From Alphaproteobacteria bacterium UBA7691 (lineage in GTDB: Bacteria; Pseudomonadota; Alphaproteobacteria; Ferrovibrionales; Ferrovibrionaceae): a DNA stretch of 59,271 nucleotides. Made by a program: the position numbers and the translations under genes. Below, piece by piece: positions 1 through 8,884 of the stretch; within the stretch, counting starts at the first letter, position 1, and each line of letters begins with the position of its first letter. Under the pieces are notes generated by a model. It had not been told where the DNA came from and ran no database searches. It saw only the letters and a list, made by a program, of their open reading frames with translations. The stretch is from assembly GCA_002482765.1 (NCBI GenBank), contig DLGP01000071.1:151085-210355 (forward strand). Reading direction: 5' to 3'.

Positions 1-956
1 CCGTGCCGCGCCTGGGCCACGATCACCCGCGCCGCCGGCCCGCCATGGGCGCAGCCCTTGGCACAGCCGGCGATATGGGTGATGCCGCCATCCTGCGGCA
101 GATGCGGGGCCAGCCTGGCGGCAAGCTGCCTGGTATCGCCCAGGCCGCTGGTGCAAGCCGGTGCGCCGGGGCAGGCCTGGATCATCCGCCTGGGATCGGC
201 CGCATCGGTGATGAAACCGGCGGCCTGCGCTGCGCGGCAGGCGGCCGGCACGGCATCTGGCGCCAGGCCAGGCAGCAGGATCAGGCGCCAGGGTGCCAGG
301 CGGATTTGCCCATTGCCATATTGCTCACTCAGATCGGCCAAGCTTTTCAGCATGGCGGCATCCAGGCTGCCATAGGCTGGCGCCAGGGCCAGCACATGGC
401 AGGCGGCCAGATAACCCGGTGCCGCCACGGCTGCTGGCGGTGGCAAGCGCCGCCGCGGTTGCGTGGCGTAGTGCTGAATTGCTGCTGCGATTGCCGCTGC
501 ATCAAATGGCGGCCGGCAATGCAGGTCGGCCGACAGATGCAGAGGCCATACACCGCCGCCATCCAGCAGGCAGAGAAACTTTGCCGGCAGCACAATATCC
601 CGCAGCAGCTTTTGCACGTCATCGGCTATGGCCCAGAGGCCGCCCGCGCAAGTGGAGTCCAGACCGGCCAAGGGGCTGGTCAGGATTGCTGCCGCCGGCG
701 CATCGGCGATGCCGCATGTTTCCAGGGCGGCCAGCATTGCTTCGTAATGTTCCGGCCGGATGCCGCGCAGTTGCAGGTTGCCGCGTTGCGTCAGGTCAAG
801 CTGGCCATTGCCAAACTGCACGGCCAGCCGCGCCAGGTCGCGCGCCAGATCGCTGGGCAATTGGCCATGGCGCAGATGCGGCCGCAGCAGCAGACCGTCG
901 CCGCTGGCCATCGGGCGCCGCGCGGTCGGGCACCAGCCTTTGGGCGCCGGCTTCAT
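1..956 (-). CDS. cobG: precorrin-3B synthase CobG, C-terminus cut by window edge
   Basis: CobG catalyses the oxygen-dependent conversion of precorrin-3A to precorrin-3B in the aerobic cobalamin pathway, using a 4Fe-4S/siroheme-type centre. I translated the minus strand from the ATG at 956-954; the frame stays open for 318 codons and runs off the window. The N-terminal half resembles the ferredoxin-like half-domain of nitrite/sulfite reductases (LTQRGNLQLRGI near residue 60). The cluster cysteines are visible as C262-x5-C268 (ACPGAPAC) and C298-x3-C302 (CAKGC). The start overlaps the cobN stop in an ATGA, so the two are translationally coupled and cobG is the last visible gene of the riboswitch operon. 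A nitrite/sulfite reductase proper is less likely given the cobN context. Confidence 0.9.
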   Translation of the reverse strand, partial: MKPAPKGWCPTARRPMASGDGLLLRPHLRHGQLPSDLARDLARLAVQFGNGQLDLTQRGNLQLRGIRPEHYEAMLAALETCGIADAPAAAILTSPLAGLDSTCAGGLWAIADDVQKLLRDIVLPAKFLCLLDGGGVWPLHLSADLHCRPPFDAAAIAAAIQHYATQPRRRLPPPAAVAAPGYLAACHVLALAPAYGSLDAAMLKSLADLSEQYGNGQIRLAPWRLILLPGLAPDAVPAACRAAQAAGFITDAADPRRMIQACPGAPACTSGLGDTRQLAARLAPHLPQDGGITHIAGCAKGCAHGGPAARVIVAQARH

Positions 957-3900
957 GGCGCGGCCTCCAGTGGCAGCGCCAATTCGCGCCACACGGCATT
1001 GCGGCGCGGATTCCACAGGCCGCGCCGGATCGCCTCGGCAAAGCGCGCCTGCATCGCCGCTTGTGCCGCCGGATTATGCTGCGCCAGGAAATCACTCACC
1101 TCGGGCGCGCTGCAATAGGCCGCATACAGCGCCTCGAACTGCCCGGGCTGCACCGCATCGGTGCTGGCGGCAAAGGCAAAGAGTTGATCCACGGTATCGG
1201 CCAGCGCGGCGCCACCGGCATAGCCATGGCGCATCTGGCCGGCAATCCAATGCGGATTGAGTGCGCGCGCCTGCAAGGTCAGTGAAATCTCTTCCGCCAG
1301 GCTGCGCACCTTGAGCGCATTCACCCGGCTGCTATCAACATGATACAGCGCCGGCCTGGCCCCCAGCGCGGCAGCGGCGGCGGCAAAGCCGCCTTCGGCA
1401 TCGGCGAAATCGGCATGGCTCAGCACATCGCTGATACGCTGGTCCTGCATATGGATCAGGGCATCGCTGCTGCTGATCCGTTGCTCCAGTGCGGCTTGCT
1501 GCGGCAGGCCGAAGGCATCGCGGCCATAGGCATAGCGCGAGGCGGCGATATAGGCGGCGCCCAATTCATCGCGTTTCTGCCAGGCGCCACGATCCAGCAA
1601 GTCGGTCAGCCCGGCGCCAAAGGCTTGCGGTGCATTGCCGAAAATACGCCAGGTGGCGGCGCGCAGGGCTTCACCCTCCAGGCCGCGTGTGGCGCCGGCC
1701 AGGGGATTGACATCATCCGGCTCGGGCAGCCGCGCCACGGCGCGCACCGCATCATCAAACAGCGTGATGATGGTGGCGAAGATATCGCGGAACAGGCCGG
1801 AAATGCGCAGGCAGACATCGATGCGCGGCCATTGCATGGCATCGGGCGCCAGAATTTCAAAGCCATCCACCCGGCCGGTGGCTGTATTCCAGCGCGGCAT
1901 CACCCCCATCAGGCACAAAGCCTGGGCAATCTCGTCGCCGCCATTCCGCAGGCTGGCGGAACCCCACAGGTCCAGCATCACCCGGCGCGGCCAGTCGCCA
2001 TGATCCTGAAGATAACGGTGCACAAATTCTGCCGCCGCGCGCTGGCCGATGACATGGGCGGTCGGCGTGGGCAGCAGGCGCGGGTCAACACTCACCATGT
2101 TGCTGCCGGTGGGCAGGATATCGAGCCGGCCGCGCACCGGCGAACCGCCCGGGCCGGGGGCCACAAAGCCGGCGGAAAGCGCCGTCAGCAGGCCATGTGC
2201 CTCATTGGCGGCGGCTTCGCGCAGCCTTGCTGCGATTGCCATCTGATCTGCTGCGCCACCGGCGGCTTCCGCCATCGCCGCCGCCATGCCGGCCAGTTGT
2301 TCGGGTGGTGGTGCCTGGCCAAAAACATGCAGGCCGTCGCCGACACGCTGCTCCTTGATATCGCAAAGCTGAGTCTCCAGCAGCGCCAGCACGGCTTCCT
2401 CGTCGGCAGCGGCCTCGTTGGCGCCGGGCAGGCCGGCCTGACGCGCGCGCGCCACGATCTCGCCCCGCAGATGCCGCATGCGGCGCGCATCCAGCCCGTC
2501 GGCGGCGCTGTATTCATCCACCAGCATTTCCAGCTCGGCCAGGCCCGGCGCCAGGGTCACCGGCGCCAGCGGCGGGGTCAGATGGCTTAGTGCCACGGCG
2601 GCCAGCCGCCGCTTGGCCTGGGCGGCTTCGCCGGGATCGCAAACGATATAGGGATAAACCACCGGCACCGGGCCAAGCGCGGCTTCCGGCGCGCAGGCCG
2701 CCGATAAAGCCACATTCTTGCCCGGCAGCCATTCCAGATTGCCATGGGTGCCGAGATGGATCAGCGCATCGATGCCGGCCACATCGCGCAGCCACCAATA
2801 AAATGCCAGATAGCCATGGCGCGGCGGCAGCGCCGGATCGTGATAATCGCTGCGCCGGTCGGCTTTGCCGCCACGATCCGGTTGCAACGCCGCCACCAGA
2901 TGGCCCAGCCGTGCCGCCCGGATAGAAAAGCCTTGCGGCCTGTGGTCGCCATCCTGCTCCGGCTCGCCCCAGGCGGCGCATATCGCATCGCGCAAGTCTG
3001 CCGGCAATGCGGCCAGGCGTTGGCGATAGCGTGCCAGCGGATAGAACTCGGTTTCGCCCAGCCGGCTCATCAAGGCCTGGGCATCGGGTGGCAGATCGCC
3101 AAGCATATAGCCGGCGCCATGCAGCAGATGCAGGATTTCCAAAGCACTTTGCGGCGCATCCAGGCCCACGGCATAACCCTGGCGGCCCTGGCGGTCGGGA
3201 TAATCCGATAGCACCAGGGCCAGCCGGCGTTGCCGTGGCGCGGTTTTGCCCAGCCTGACCCAGGCTTGTGCCAGGTCGGCGACATAGGCGATGCGGTCGG
3301 GCAGCGGATTATGCGCGATGCGGCGGTATTGCGTGGCGGCATCAAAGCCGGCTTCGCCCTTGAACGAAACCGCGCGGGTGAATATCCGCCCATCGGCTTC
3401 CGGCAGCACCACATGCATCGCCAGGTCGCTGGCGGATAAACCGCGCGTCGAGGCCGCCCAGGCCGCTTCCGGCGTATTGGCCAGGGCGCATTGCAGGATC
3501 GGCACGCCATAACCGGCCAGCGGATGCAGGCCGTCGCCGGCAGAAAACGCCGTGGCATCCAGGATCACATCCGGCGCCGTATCGCCGATGATGGTGCGCA
3601 AGGCGGCCAGGGCAGTCTTGTCCTTCAGGCTGGTCAGCATGCAGGCGCGGGCCTCCAGGCCACGTTCGGCCAGGGCGAGCACCAGCGCATCAATCGGCGC
3701 GGTATCGGCAGCCAGATAATGCGAGCGGTAGAATAACAGCAAGGCCTGGCCCAGGCACGGCACCGTGGCAGTTTCGGCGCGATAAAGCCCCGCCGGCGGC
3801 ACGGCTACGGCAACCGGCGGCGCAGGGGTTTCACCGCGCGCCAGGCTGCGCAGCAGATGCAGCAGGGCGGCAATGTTGGCTGTGCCGCCATGATCAAAGC

Positions 3901-4321
3901 AGGCTTGCGCCGCGCCCGTCACTGCCGGCGCCACGGTGGAAAGTGCAGTCAGGCGTTCGTCATGCCGGCCATCACCGCTCAGCAGCAGCAGCGCAATCCC
4001 GCGCTGGCGTGCCAGCCGGGCCAGTTCCTCGGCGCCATAGGGCCACCAATCATGCCCGCCCAGCAGCCGCGCCAGGATCACCTTGGCCTGGCTCGCCACC
4101 TGTTCGATATAGAGGTCCACCGATAGCGGATGCCGCATCGGCGCCAGATTGGTCAGGGCCAGGCTGGGCGATGCGGTAGGGGCGGCATGAAACGCAGCGG
4201 CTATGGCGGCGAGATCGGAATCGGTGAAGGACAGCACCAGAATGTCAGCCGGTTGCTGCTCCGGATTGACCGGCGCCTCCTCGGCATCCAGGGCCTGGGC
4301 GTGCCTAACCGACAGGTGCAA
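953..4321 (-). CDS. cobN: cobaltochelatase subunit CobN
   Basis: Large subunit of the ATP-dependent aerobic cobaltochelatase (CobN with CobS/CobT AAA partners), which inserts Co2+ into hydrogenobyrinic acid a,c-diamide in the cytoplasm. The 1122-residue product has the family's central blocks, such as HLGTHGNLEWLPGK and LPTGSNMVSVDPR, and is somewhat short for CobN (often about 1200-1280). The start is a TTG with GGGAG six bases upstream; MHL followed by PADILVLS near residue 24 fits the family N-terminus. It overlaps the 3' end of cobW by 17 bp and shares ATGA with cobG. The chelatase partner subunits are not in this window. Magnesium chelatase BchH/ChlH is a relative but does not fit the cob context. 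Confidence 0.95.
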   Translation of the reverse strand: MHLSVRHAQALDAEEAPVNPEQQPADILVLSFTDSDLAAIAAAFHAAPTASPSLALTNLAPMRHPLSVDLYIEQVASQAKVILARLLGGHDWWPYGAEELARLARQRGIALLLLSGDGRHDERLTALSTVAPAVTGAAQACFDHGGTANIAALLHLLRSLARGETPAPPVAVAVPPAGLYRAETATVPCLGQALLLFYRSHYLAADTAPIDALVLALAERGLEARACMLTSLKDKTALAALRTIIGDTAPDVILDATAFSAGDGLHPLAGYGVPILQCALANTPEAAWAASTRGLSASDLAMHVVLPEADGRIFTRAVSFKGEAGFDAATQYRRIAHNPLPDRIAYVADLAQAWVRLGKTAPRQRRLALVLSDYPDRQGRQGYAVGLDAPQSALEILHLLHGAGYMLGDLPPDAQALMSRLGETEFYPLARYRQRLAALPADLRDAICAAWGEPEQDGDHRPQGFSIRAARLGHLVAALQPDRGGKADRRSDYHDPALPPRHGYLAFYWWLRDVAGIDALIHLGTHGNLEWLPGKNVALSAACAPEAALGPVPVVYPYIVCDPGEAAQAKRRLAAVALSHLTPPLAPVTLAPGLAELEMLVDEYSAADGLDARRMRHLRGEIVARARQAGLPGANEAAADEEAVLALLETQLCDIKEQRVGDGLHVFGQAPPPEQLAGMAAAMAEAAGGAADQMAIAARLREAAANEAHGLLTALSAGFVAPGPGGSPVRGRLDILPTGSNMVSVDPRLLPTPTAHVIGQRAAAEFVHRYLQDHGDWPRRVMLDLWGSASLRNGGDEIAQALCLMGVMPRWNTATGRVDGFEILAPDAMQWPRIDVCLRISGLFRDIFATIITLFDDAVRAVARLPEPDDVNPLAGATRGLEGEALRAATWRIFGNAPQAFGAGLTDLLDRGAWQKRDELGAAYIAASRYAYGRDAFGLPQQAALEQRISSSDALIHMQDQRISDVLSHADFADAEGGFAAAAAALGARPALYHVDSSRVNALKVRSLAEEISLTLQARALNPHWIAGQMRHGYAGGAALADTVDQLFAFAASTDAVQPGQFEALYAAYCSAPEVSDFLAQHNPAAQAAMQARFAEAIRRGLWNPRRNAVWRELALPLEAAP

Positions 4322-5354
4322 GTGCGGCTCCCTCGATATGAACGCGGATGGCGGCCTGGTCGAAGCCTTTCAGGCCGATCAGCACCAGGCGGCCTTCATT
4401 GCCTTGGGCCGCGCCCTCAAAATGGCCTGAAACACGCGGGCCAACCGCCTGCGCCAGATAGCGCATCGGCTTGCCGGCCACGCGCAGATAACCCTTGGCG
4501 CGCAACACATTATGGCGTTCCGCCAGATCGCCCAAAGCCCGCAACAGGGCCAGCGGATCAGCCAGGGCGGGCAGCTCCAGCACCATGGTTTCAAAATCCT
4601 CATGGTCATGCTCAGCCTCGGCATCATGATGCGAGGGGCGGTTGGCCAGATCGTCTTCCGCCGCCGCGCCCAAGCCCAGCAGCACAGCCGGCGCCACCGC
4701 GCCATGGCTGGCTTCGATGATCGGCACCGCCTGGCGTGTCAGTTCGGCGCGGATGCTGCCGCGCACCCGTTCGCGCCCTGCTGTGTCCATCAGGTCGGTC
4801 TTGTTCAGGATCACCATATCGGCGCAGAGCAGTTGATCCTCGTAAACCTCGGCCACCGGGTTATCGTGATCGATCAGGCCGATTTCGGCGCGTTGCTGGA
4901 GCAGGGTGTCGGCATCTTCGGCAAAGCGGCCATCGGCAACCGCCGGCCCATCCACCACGGCAATCACCCCATCCACGGTCAGCCGGCTACGGATTGCCGG
5001 CCAGTCGAAGGCTTTCACCAGCGGCTTGGGCAGCGCCAGGCCGGAGGTTTCGATCACGATATGGTCGAAGCGGCCGGGTAGCGCCATCAGGCGTTCGATG
5101 GCGGGCAGGAAATCATCCGCCACGGTGCAGCAGATGCAGCCATTGGGCAATTCGATGATGGCTTCTTCCGGGCAATCCGCATTGCCGCAGGCTTTCAGGA
5201 TAGCGCCATCCACGCCCACATCGCCGAATTCATTGATCAGCAATGCAATGCGGCGGCCTTCGGCATGCTGCATCAGATGCCGGATCAACGAGGTTTTGCC
5301 AGCGCCGAGAAAGCCGGTGATGATGGTGGCGGGAATCTTTGCCGTGGCGGCCAT
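4305..5354 (-). CDS. cobW: CobW-type G3E GTPase metallochaperone
   Basis: G3E-family GTPase associated with cobalt supply for cobalamin synthesis. The 349-residue protein has a Walker A loop at about 14-22 (GFLGAGKTS), the metal-binding CxCC motif at 73-76 (GCICC), an NKTDL guanine-specificity motif, and an internal His/Asp/Glu-rich stretch (HHDAEAEHDHED) that could carry metal. I chose the ATG at 5354 (MAATAKIPATII) over an upstream in-frame start, because family homology begins directly before the P-loop. It follows the DUF1636 gene by 4 bp and overlaps cobN, so it lies in the riboswitch-controlled operon. Related G3E proteins handle zinc (YeiR/ZNG1) or nitrile hydratase; context favours CobW. 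Confidence 0.92.
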   Translation of the reverse strand: MAATAKIPATIITGFLGAGKTSLIRHLMQHAEGRRIALLINEFGDVGVDGAILKACGNADCPEEAIIELPNGCICCTVADDFLPAIERLMALPGRFDHIVIETSGLALPKPLVKAFDWPAIRSRLTVDGVIAVVDGPAVADGRFAEDADTLLQQRAEIGLIDHDNPVAEVYEDQLLCADMVILNKTDLMDTAGRERVRGSIRAELTRQAVPIIEASHGAVAPAVLLGLGAAAEDDLANRPSHHDAEAEHDHEDFETMVLELPALADPLALLRALGDLAERHNVLRAKGYLRVAGKPMRYLAQAVGPRVSGHFEGAAQGNEGRLVLIGLKGFDQAAIRVHIEGAALAPVG

Positions 5355-5358
5355 GACT

Positions 5359-5742
5359 TTATCCTTGTTGCGCCGGGGCGGGCGGCAGACGGGCGATGAT
5401 GCCGGCGCGGATCGGCGCCGGGCGTTGGCGCAACGGCGTAACGCCATCGGCTGCGGCGGCATATTGCGCCAGGTAATCCAGCAAAGCGGCGCCGTCGCGC
5501 GCCGGCTCCAGATTGCCGATCACATAGCTCCATTTGCCCGGCGCCGAGACGGCGATGGTGCAAGGCCGCTTGCAGACCGAGAGGCAATTGGCGCCGTGCA
5601 GGCTGATTTGTGCATCTGCGGGGATGGCGGCGCTCAGCCAGGCCAGCATGTCCTGGCCCGGGCGTGCGGCAGTATCGCCAGGATCATCGCCGGGATTTTC
5701 AGCCGGGCGGCAGGATGTGCAGACATGCAGGATGGTGGCCAC
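5359..5742 (-). CDS. DUF1636 cysteine-rich protein of the cobalamin operon
   Basis: 127-residue protein with a thioredoxin-like [2Fe-2S] ferredoxin-type cysteine layout: C8-x2-C11 (CTSC) near the start and two further cysteines in NCLSVCKRPC around residues 53-61. This matches DUF1636, a predicted metal-binding family commonly found beside cobW and cobN; its biochemical role is not established. The start is GTG at 5742 with GAGGAAA about 10 bases upstream. It is the first gene after the cobalamin riboswitch and sits 4 bp before cobW. A role in electron transfer or cobalt handling for CobW/CobN or CobG is inference from position only. Confidence 0.75.
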   Translation of the reverse strand: MATILHVCTSCRPAENPGDDPGDTAARPGQDMLAWLSAAIPADAQISLHGANCLSVCKRPCTIAVSAPGKWSYVIGNLEPARDGAALLDYLAQYAAAADGVTPLRQRPAPIRAGIIARLPPAPAQQG

Positions 5743-5860
5743 CGACAGCTTTCCTCATTCACGGGATGCATGTCGGGCGGAAAACAGGCGTGCAACGCCC
5801 GCATTGGCCGTCCGTAACTAAACCGCAGCGGCGCACCCCGTCCGCACGGCTCATAGGCAT

Positions 5861-6003
5861 CGACGGCAGGTTTCCTGGCTTGCGGGTCATCATCGCGCGC
5901 CGCCTTCCCCGGTTTTTGCCGAGTGGCATTCTGGCGCGGACTCGTCGCTTACAGTTGCGAGGGCAGCTGCGGCTTGGCACCGCATTCCCGTATCCGTCAC
6001 CCT
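5861..6003 (-). ncRNA. cobalamin (AdoCbl-type) riboswitch
   Basis: On the minus strand, 5' to 3', the conserved cobalamin riboswitch blocks appear in order: a GGGAATGCGGTGCCAAGCCG segment, then GCTGCCCTCGCAACTGTAA, the AATGCCACTC segment, GGGGAAGG, and the B12 box AGCCAGGAAACCTGCC (reading down to about 5865). It lies about 120 nt before the GTG of the DUF1636 gene and should repress DUF1636-cobW-cobN-cobG when cobalamin is plentiful. Between the aptamer and the gene is a short hairpin (GGCGT-TGC-ACGCC followed by TGTTTT) that could belong to the expression platform. Confidence 0.93.
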
Positions 6004-6031
6004 AGGCCATATCGCCTGCGATGCCGTGCTG

Positions 6032-6814
6032 TCAACCGGCAGCCATGCCGGGATTGTGCCACAGGATCAGGCCACAGCCAAAATAGAAGCCGATTTCAGT
6101 CAGTTGCTGTACTGCGCCCAAAGCGTCGCCGGTATAGCCGCCGATCCGCTTGCGGCAATACAGCCCCAGCAGGACAGTCAGCGGCAGGCCCAGCAGCAGG
6201 CCGGGCAGCGCCAGATCATGCAGCAGCAGCAAGGCGGGCAGGATGCCGCATGCTGCGCCAATGATCAGGCTGGCCGGCGCCATCGCCTGCACCATCGGCT
6301 TGGCCTTTGCGGCATCCTCGTCGCGCACATAATCCAGGCGCCAGATCAGCAGCATCGGCAGCCAGCGGCTATAGCCATGCGCCGCCACCAGGATTGCCGG
6401 CAGCCAGGCCAGCGGCAATGCCATCAGCAAAGCCGCTTTCAGCCCCAGCACCAGAAACAGCCCCAGCGCGCCAAAGCTGCCCAGGCGCGAATCCTTCATG
6501 ATGCGCAACACGTCTTCGCGCTGCCAGCCGCCGCCAAAACCGTCGCAGCTATCGGCCAGGCCATCCTCGTGAAAACCGCCAGTAAGCAGGATGCCCGCCA
6601 TCATGCTGAGCAGCACCGCCACCGGCAGCGGCGCCACCAGCGCTGCCAGCCACAGCACCAAGGCCGCCACGCTCCCCACCAGCACACCGACGGCCGGGAA
6701 ATAACGCGCCGCCTGGTTTAGCTGTGCCGGGCCATGGCCGATCCAGGCCGGCACCGGCAGCCGGGTGAAATATTGCACGGCGGTGAGCAGCAGGCGGATT
6801 TCCTGGCCGATCAT
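6032..6814 (-). CDS. cobS: adenosylcobinamide-GDP ribazoletransferase CobS (CobV)
   Basis: Cobalamin-5'-phosphate synthase: an integral inner-membrane enzyme that joins adenosylcobinamide-GDP to alpha-ribazole(-phosphate) in the last lower-ligand step. The 260-residue protein is strongly hydrophobic, with several membrane spans. It carries the family signature TGGFHEDGLADSCDG at about 78-92, followed by KDSRLGSFGA. Its ATG at 6814 overlaps the cobT stop by 4 bp, so cobT and cobS form a coupled pair. It ends about 28 bp before the riboswitch that serves the next operon on the same strand. Confidence 0.95.
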   Translation of the reverse strand: MIGQEIRLLLTAVQYFTRLPVPAWIGHGPAQLNQAARYFPAVGVLVGSVAALVLWLAALVAPLPVAVLLSMMAGILLTGGFHEDGLADSCDGFGGGWQREDVLRIMKDSRLGSFGALGLFLVLGLKAALLMALPLAWLPAILVAAHGYSRWLPMLLIWRLDYVRDEDAAKAKPMVQAMAPASLIIGAACGILPALLLLHDLALPGLLLGLPLTVLLGLYCRKRIGGYTGDALGAVQQLTEIGFYFGCGLILWHNPGMAAG

Positions 6815-7830
6815 GATGCCGTCTGCTTGCTCACGCCGGCAGCGTCAAAACTTGCCATCTCGGCCAGGAAGGCCGCCGCTGCCTGCACCAGCGGCAAAGC
6901 CAGTGCCGCGCCGGTGCCTTCGCCCAGGCGCAGGCCCAGATCAAGCAGCGGTTCGGCTTGCAGATGCTGGAGCAGCAGCCGATGGCCGCGTTCCTCGGAG
7001 CAATGGGCATAGAGACAGGCATCAACAACAGCGGGCGCCATGCCGCGTGCCACCAGCAGGGCGGCGGTAACGATAAAGCCATCCACCAGGATGGCGATGC
7101 GGCGTTCGGCGGCTTCCAGCATGGCGCCGCAGATCATGGCTATCTCGAAGCCGCCGAATTGCCGCAGTGCCTCAAAGGCATTCAGGTTTTCCGGGCAGCG
7201 CAATGAGGCCTGTTCCAGCAAGGCGGTCTTGCGCGCCAGGCCGGCATCATCCAGCCCGGTGCCGCGCCCCACCAGATCGGCCAGCGGCAGGCCTAGCAGA
7301 CGATGCGCCAGCAGCGAAGCAGCGGCGGTATTGCCGATGCCCATCTCACCCAGGCCCAGCAAGGTGCAGCCCTGCGCCGCCAGGTCGGCCACAATAGCGC
7401 GGCCGGCAGCCAGGGCCGCCGTGCATTGCGCCGGTGTCATTGCCGGCTCATGCAGGTAATTCGCCGTGCCGGGCGCGATCTTGCGATCCAGCAGCCCCGG
7501 CATGATGCCGAAATCATGCTTCACGCCGGCATCCACCACCAGCAGGTTCCAGCCGGCCTGGCGGGCAAACACATTCACGGCGGCGCCACCTTGCAGGTAA
7601 TTCAGCACCATCTGCCAGGTCACATCCTGCGGATAGGCTGAAATCCCGGCGGCGGCGGCACCATGATCGGCGGCAAACACCACCAGGCTGGGAAGCTGGA
7701 TGCTTGGCTGCTCGCTCTGCTGGATCAAGCCCAGGCGCAGCGCCAAATGCTCCAGCCGGCCCAGTGAGCCGAGTGGCTTGGTCTTGCCATCAATACGGCT
7801 TTGCAATTTCTGGCGCAGTTGGTTTGGCAT
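6811..7830 (-). CDS. cobT: nicotinate-nucleotide-dimethylbenzimidazole phosphoribosyltransferase CobT (CobU)
   Basis: Makes alpha-ribazole phosphate from nicotinate mononucleotide and 5,6-dimethylbenzimidazole, supplying the lower ligand used by CobS. The 339-residue protein starts with the family N-terminus containing KPLGSLGRLE (about 18-27). It has the GEMGIGNTAAAS substrate-binding loop in the middle and the C-terminal GEGTGA motif bearing the catalytic Glu. Start ATG at 7830. It is first in a two-gene unit with cobS and is divergent from cobC across an 85-bp gap. The gap holds a TATAGG element but no convincing promoter. The lower-ligand synthase bluB is not in the window. Confidence 0.95.
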   Translation of the reverse strand: MPNQLRQKLQSRIDGKTKPLGSLGRLEHLALRLGLIQQSEQPSIQLPSLVVFAADHGAAAAGISAYPQDVTWQMVLNYLQGGAAVNVFARQAGWNLLVVDAGVKHDFGIMPGLLDRKIAPGTANYLHEPAMTPAQCTAALAAGRAIVADLAAQGCTLLGLGEMGIGNTAAASLLAHRLLGLPLADLVGRGTGLDDAGLARKTALLEQASLRCPENLNAFEALRQFGGFEIAMICGAMLEAAERRIAILVDGFIVTAALLVARGMAPAVVDACLYAHCSEERGHRLLLQHLQAEPLLDLGLRLGEGTGAALALPLVQAAAAFLAEMASFDAAGVSKQTAS

Positions 7831-7915
7831 GGCGGCAAATCCTGAAGAATGGCGCCGACCATACCGGCCCGGCCCTTTATTGCAAGCGGCGGCCTTTGCT
7901 ATAGGCTGCGCCGCG

Positions 7916-8884
7916 ATGACAGATGATGCGGCTGTTACCTATCCTGCCCATGGCGGCAATCTGAGTTGGGCTGAAGCGCGGTTTCCGGCCGCGCCCCGGC
8001 CGTGGCTTGATCTCAGCACAGGCATCAACCCCTGGCCCTATCCGCTTTTGCCGCAGGATTTGGCCGATCTGCAACGCCTGCCGGATGCGGCAATGGAAGC
8101 CGCTTTGTGCCAAGCTATTGCCAAGCGACTCGGTGTGGACCAGCCGCAGCGGATTGTGCTGGCGCCGGGCAGCGAAAGCCTGATCCGTTTGCTGCCGCGC
8201 CTGCTGCCGCCGGGCCGCGTGGCAATCCTGGCGCCGAGTTATGGCGGCCATGCCGAGGCCTGGGCCTTGGCCGGGCATCAGGTGGTGCCGAGCCAAAATC
8301 CGCTCGCCGAGCCGGCCGCGGTGCAGGTGATCGTGTCGCCCAATAATCCCGATGGCCGGGTATTCGATACGGTTTCGCCACCGGATGGCCTGCTGGTGCT
8401 GGACCGCGCCTTCGCGCCGTTTGCGCCAGCCGCCGATAACGCGAATATCGTATCGCTGTATTCCTTCGGAAAATTCTTTGGTCTGCCGGGATTGCGCTTC
8501 GGCTTTGCCGTGGCCTCAGCGGCATGGGCGGCGCGATTGCGCGATGCTCTGGGGGCCTGGCCGGTCAATGCGCTGGCGCTGCATGTGGCTTGCCGGGCCT
8601 ATGGCGATGATGCCTGGATCGCGGCAACAGGCCAGCATCTTGCCATGGCACGGCAACGCCTGGATGAGCTGTTGGCCGGGTTTGGCTGGCATGTTGCCGG
8701 CGGCACCGATCTGTTTCGCCTGATTGCAGATGGCCGCGCACCACGCCTGTTCCGCCATCTGGCGCAGCATGGCATTCTCACGCGCATCTTCGCCTATGAC
8801 AGCGCCTGGCTGCGCCTTGGCCTGCCGGGCGCTGATGCTGAATGGCAGCGCCTGCAAGCGGCATTGGAGGCTTATGATGACTGA
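7916..8884 (+). CDS. cobC: threonine-phosphate decarboxylase-like aminotransferase CobC (CobD type)
   Basis: PLP-dependent fold type I enzyme that provides the (R)-1-amino-2-propanol phosphate linker for the nucleotide loop. The 322-residue protein shows SPNNPDG at 141-147, Asp163 in the LVLDRAF strand (PLP N1 partner) and the Schiff-base lysine K186 in SFGKFFGLPGLRFGF. I chose the ATG at 7916 because the upstream part of the open frame, which runs through antisense cobT, has no family similarity. It is followed by cobO with an 8-bp overlap and then cbiB. cbiB uses its product, so the order makes metabolic sense. Histidinol-phosphate aminotransferase is the closest look-alike; context argues for CobC. 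Confidence 0.93.
   Translation: MTDDAAVTYPAHGGNLSWAEARFPAAPRPWLDLSTGINPWPYPLLPQDLADLQRLPDAAMEAALCQAIAKRLGVDQPQRIVLAPGSESLIRLLPRLLPPGRVAILAPSYGGHAEAWALAGHQVVPSQNPLAEPAAVQVIVSPNNPDGRVFDTVSPPDGLLVLDRAFAPFAPAADNANIVSLYSFGKFFGLPGLRFGFAVASAAWAARLRDALGAWPVNALALHVACRAYGDDAWIAATGQHLAMARQRLDELLAGFGWHVAGGTDLFRLIADGRAPRLFRHLAQHGILTRIFAYDSAWLRLGLPGADAEWQRLQAALEAYDD

Noticed and set aside
3..1285. Long plus-strand open frames (up to 371 codons) at the window start
   Set aside because: They lie antisense to cobG and cobN, have no family motifs, and are rich in Gln/Arg/His as expected of reverse-strand frames in GC-rich DNA. The cobG frame on the minus strand has clear Fe-S cysteines.
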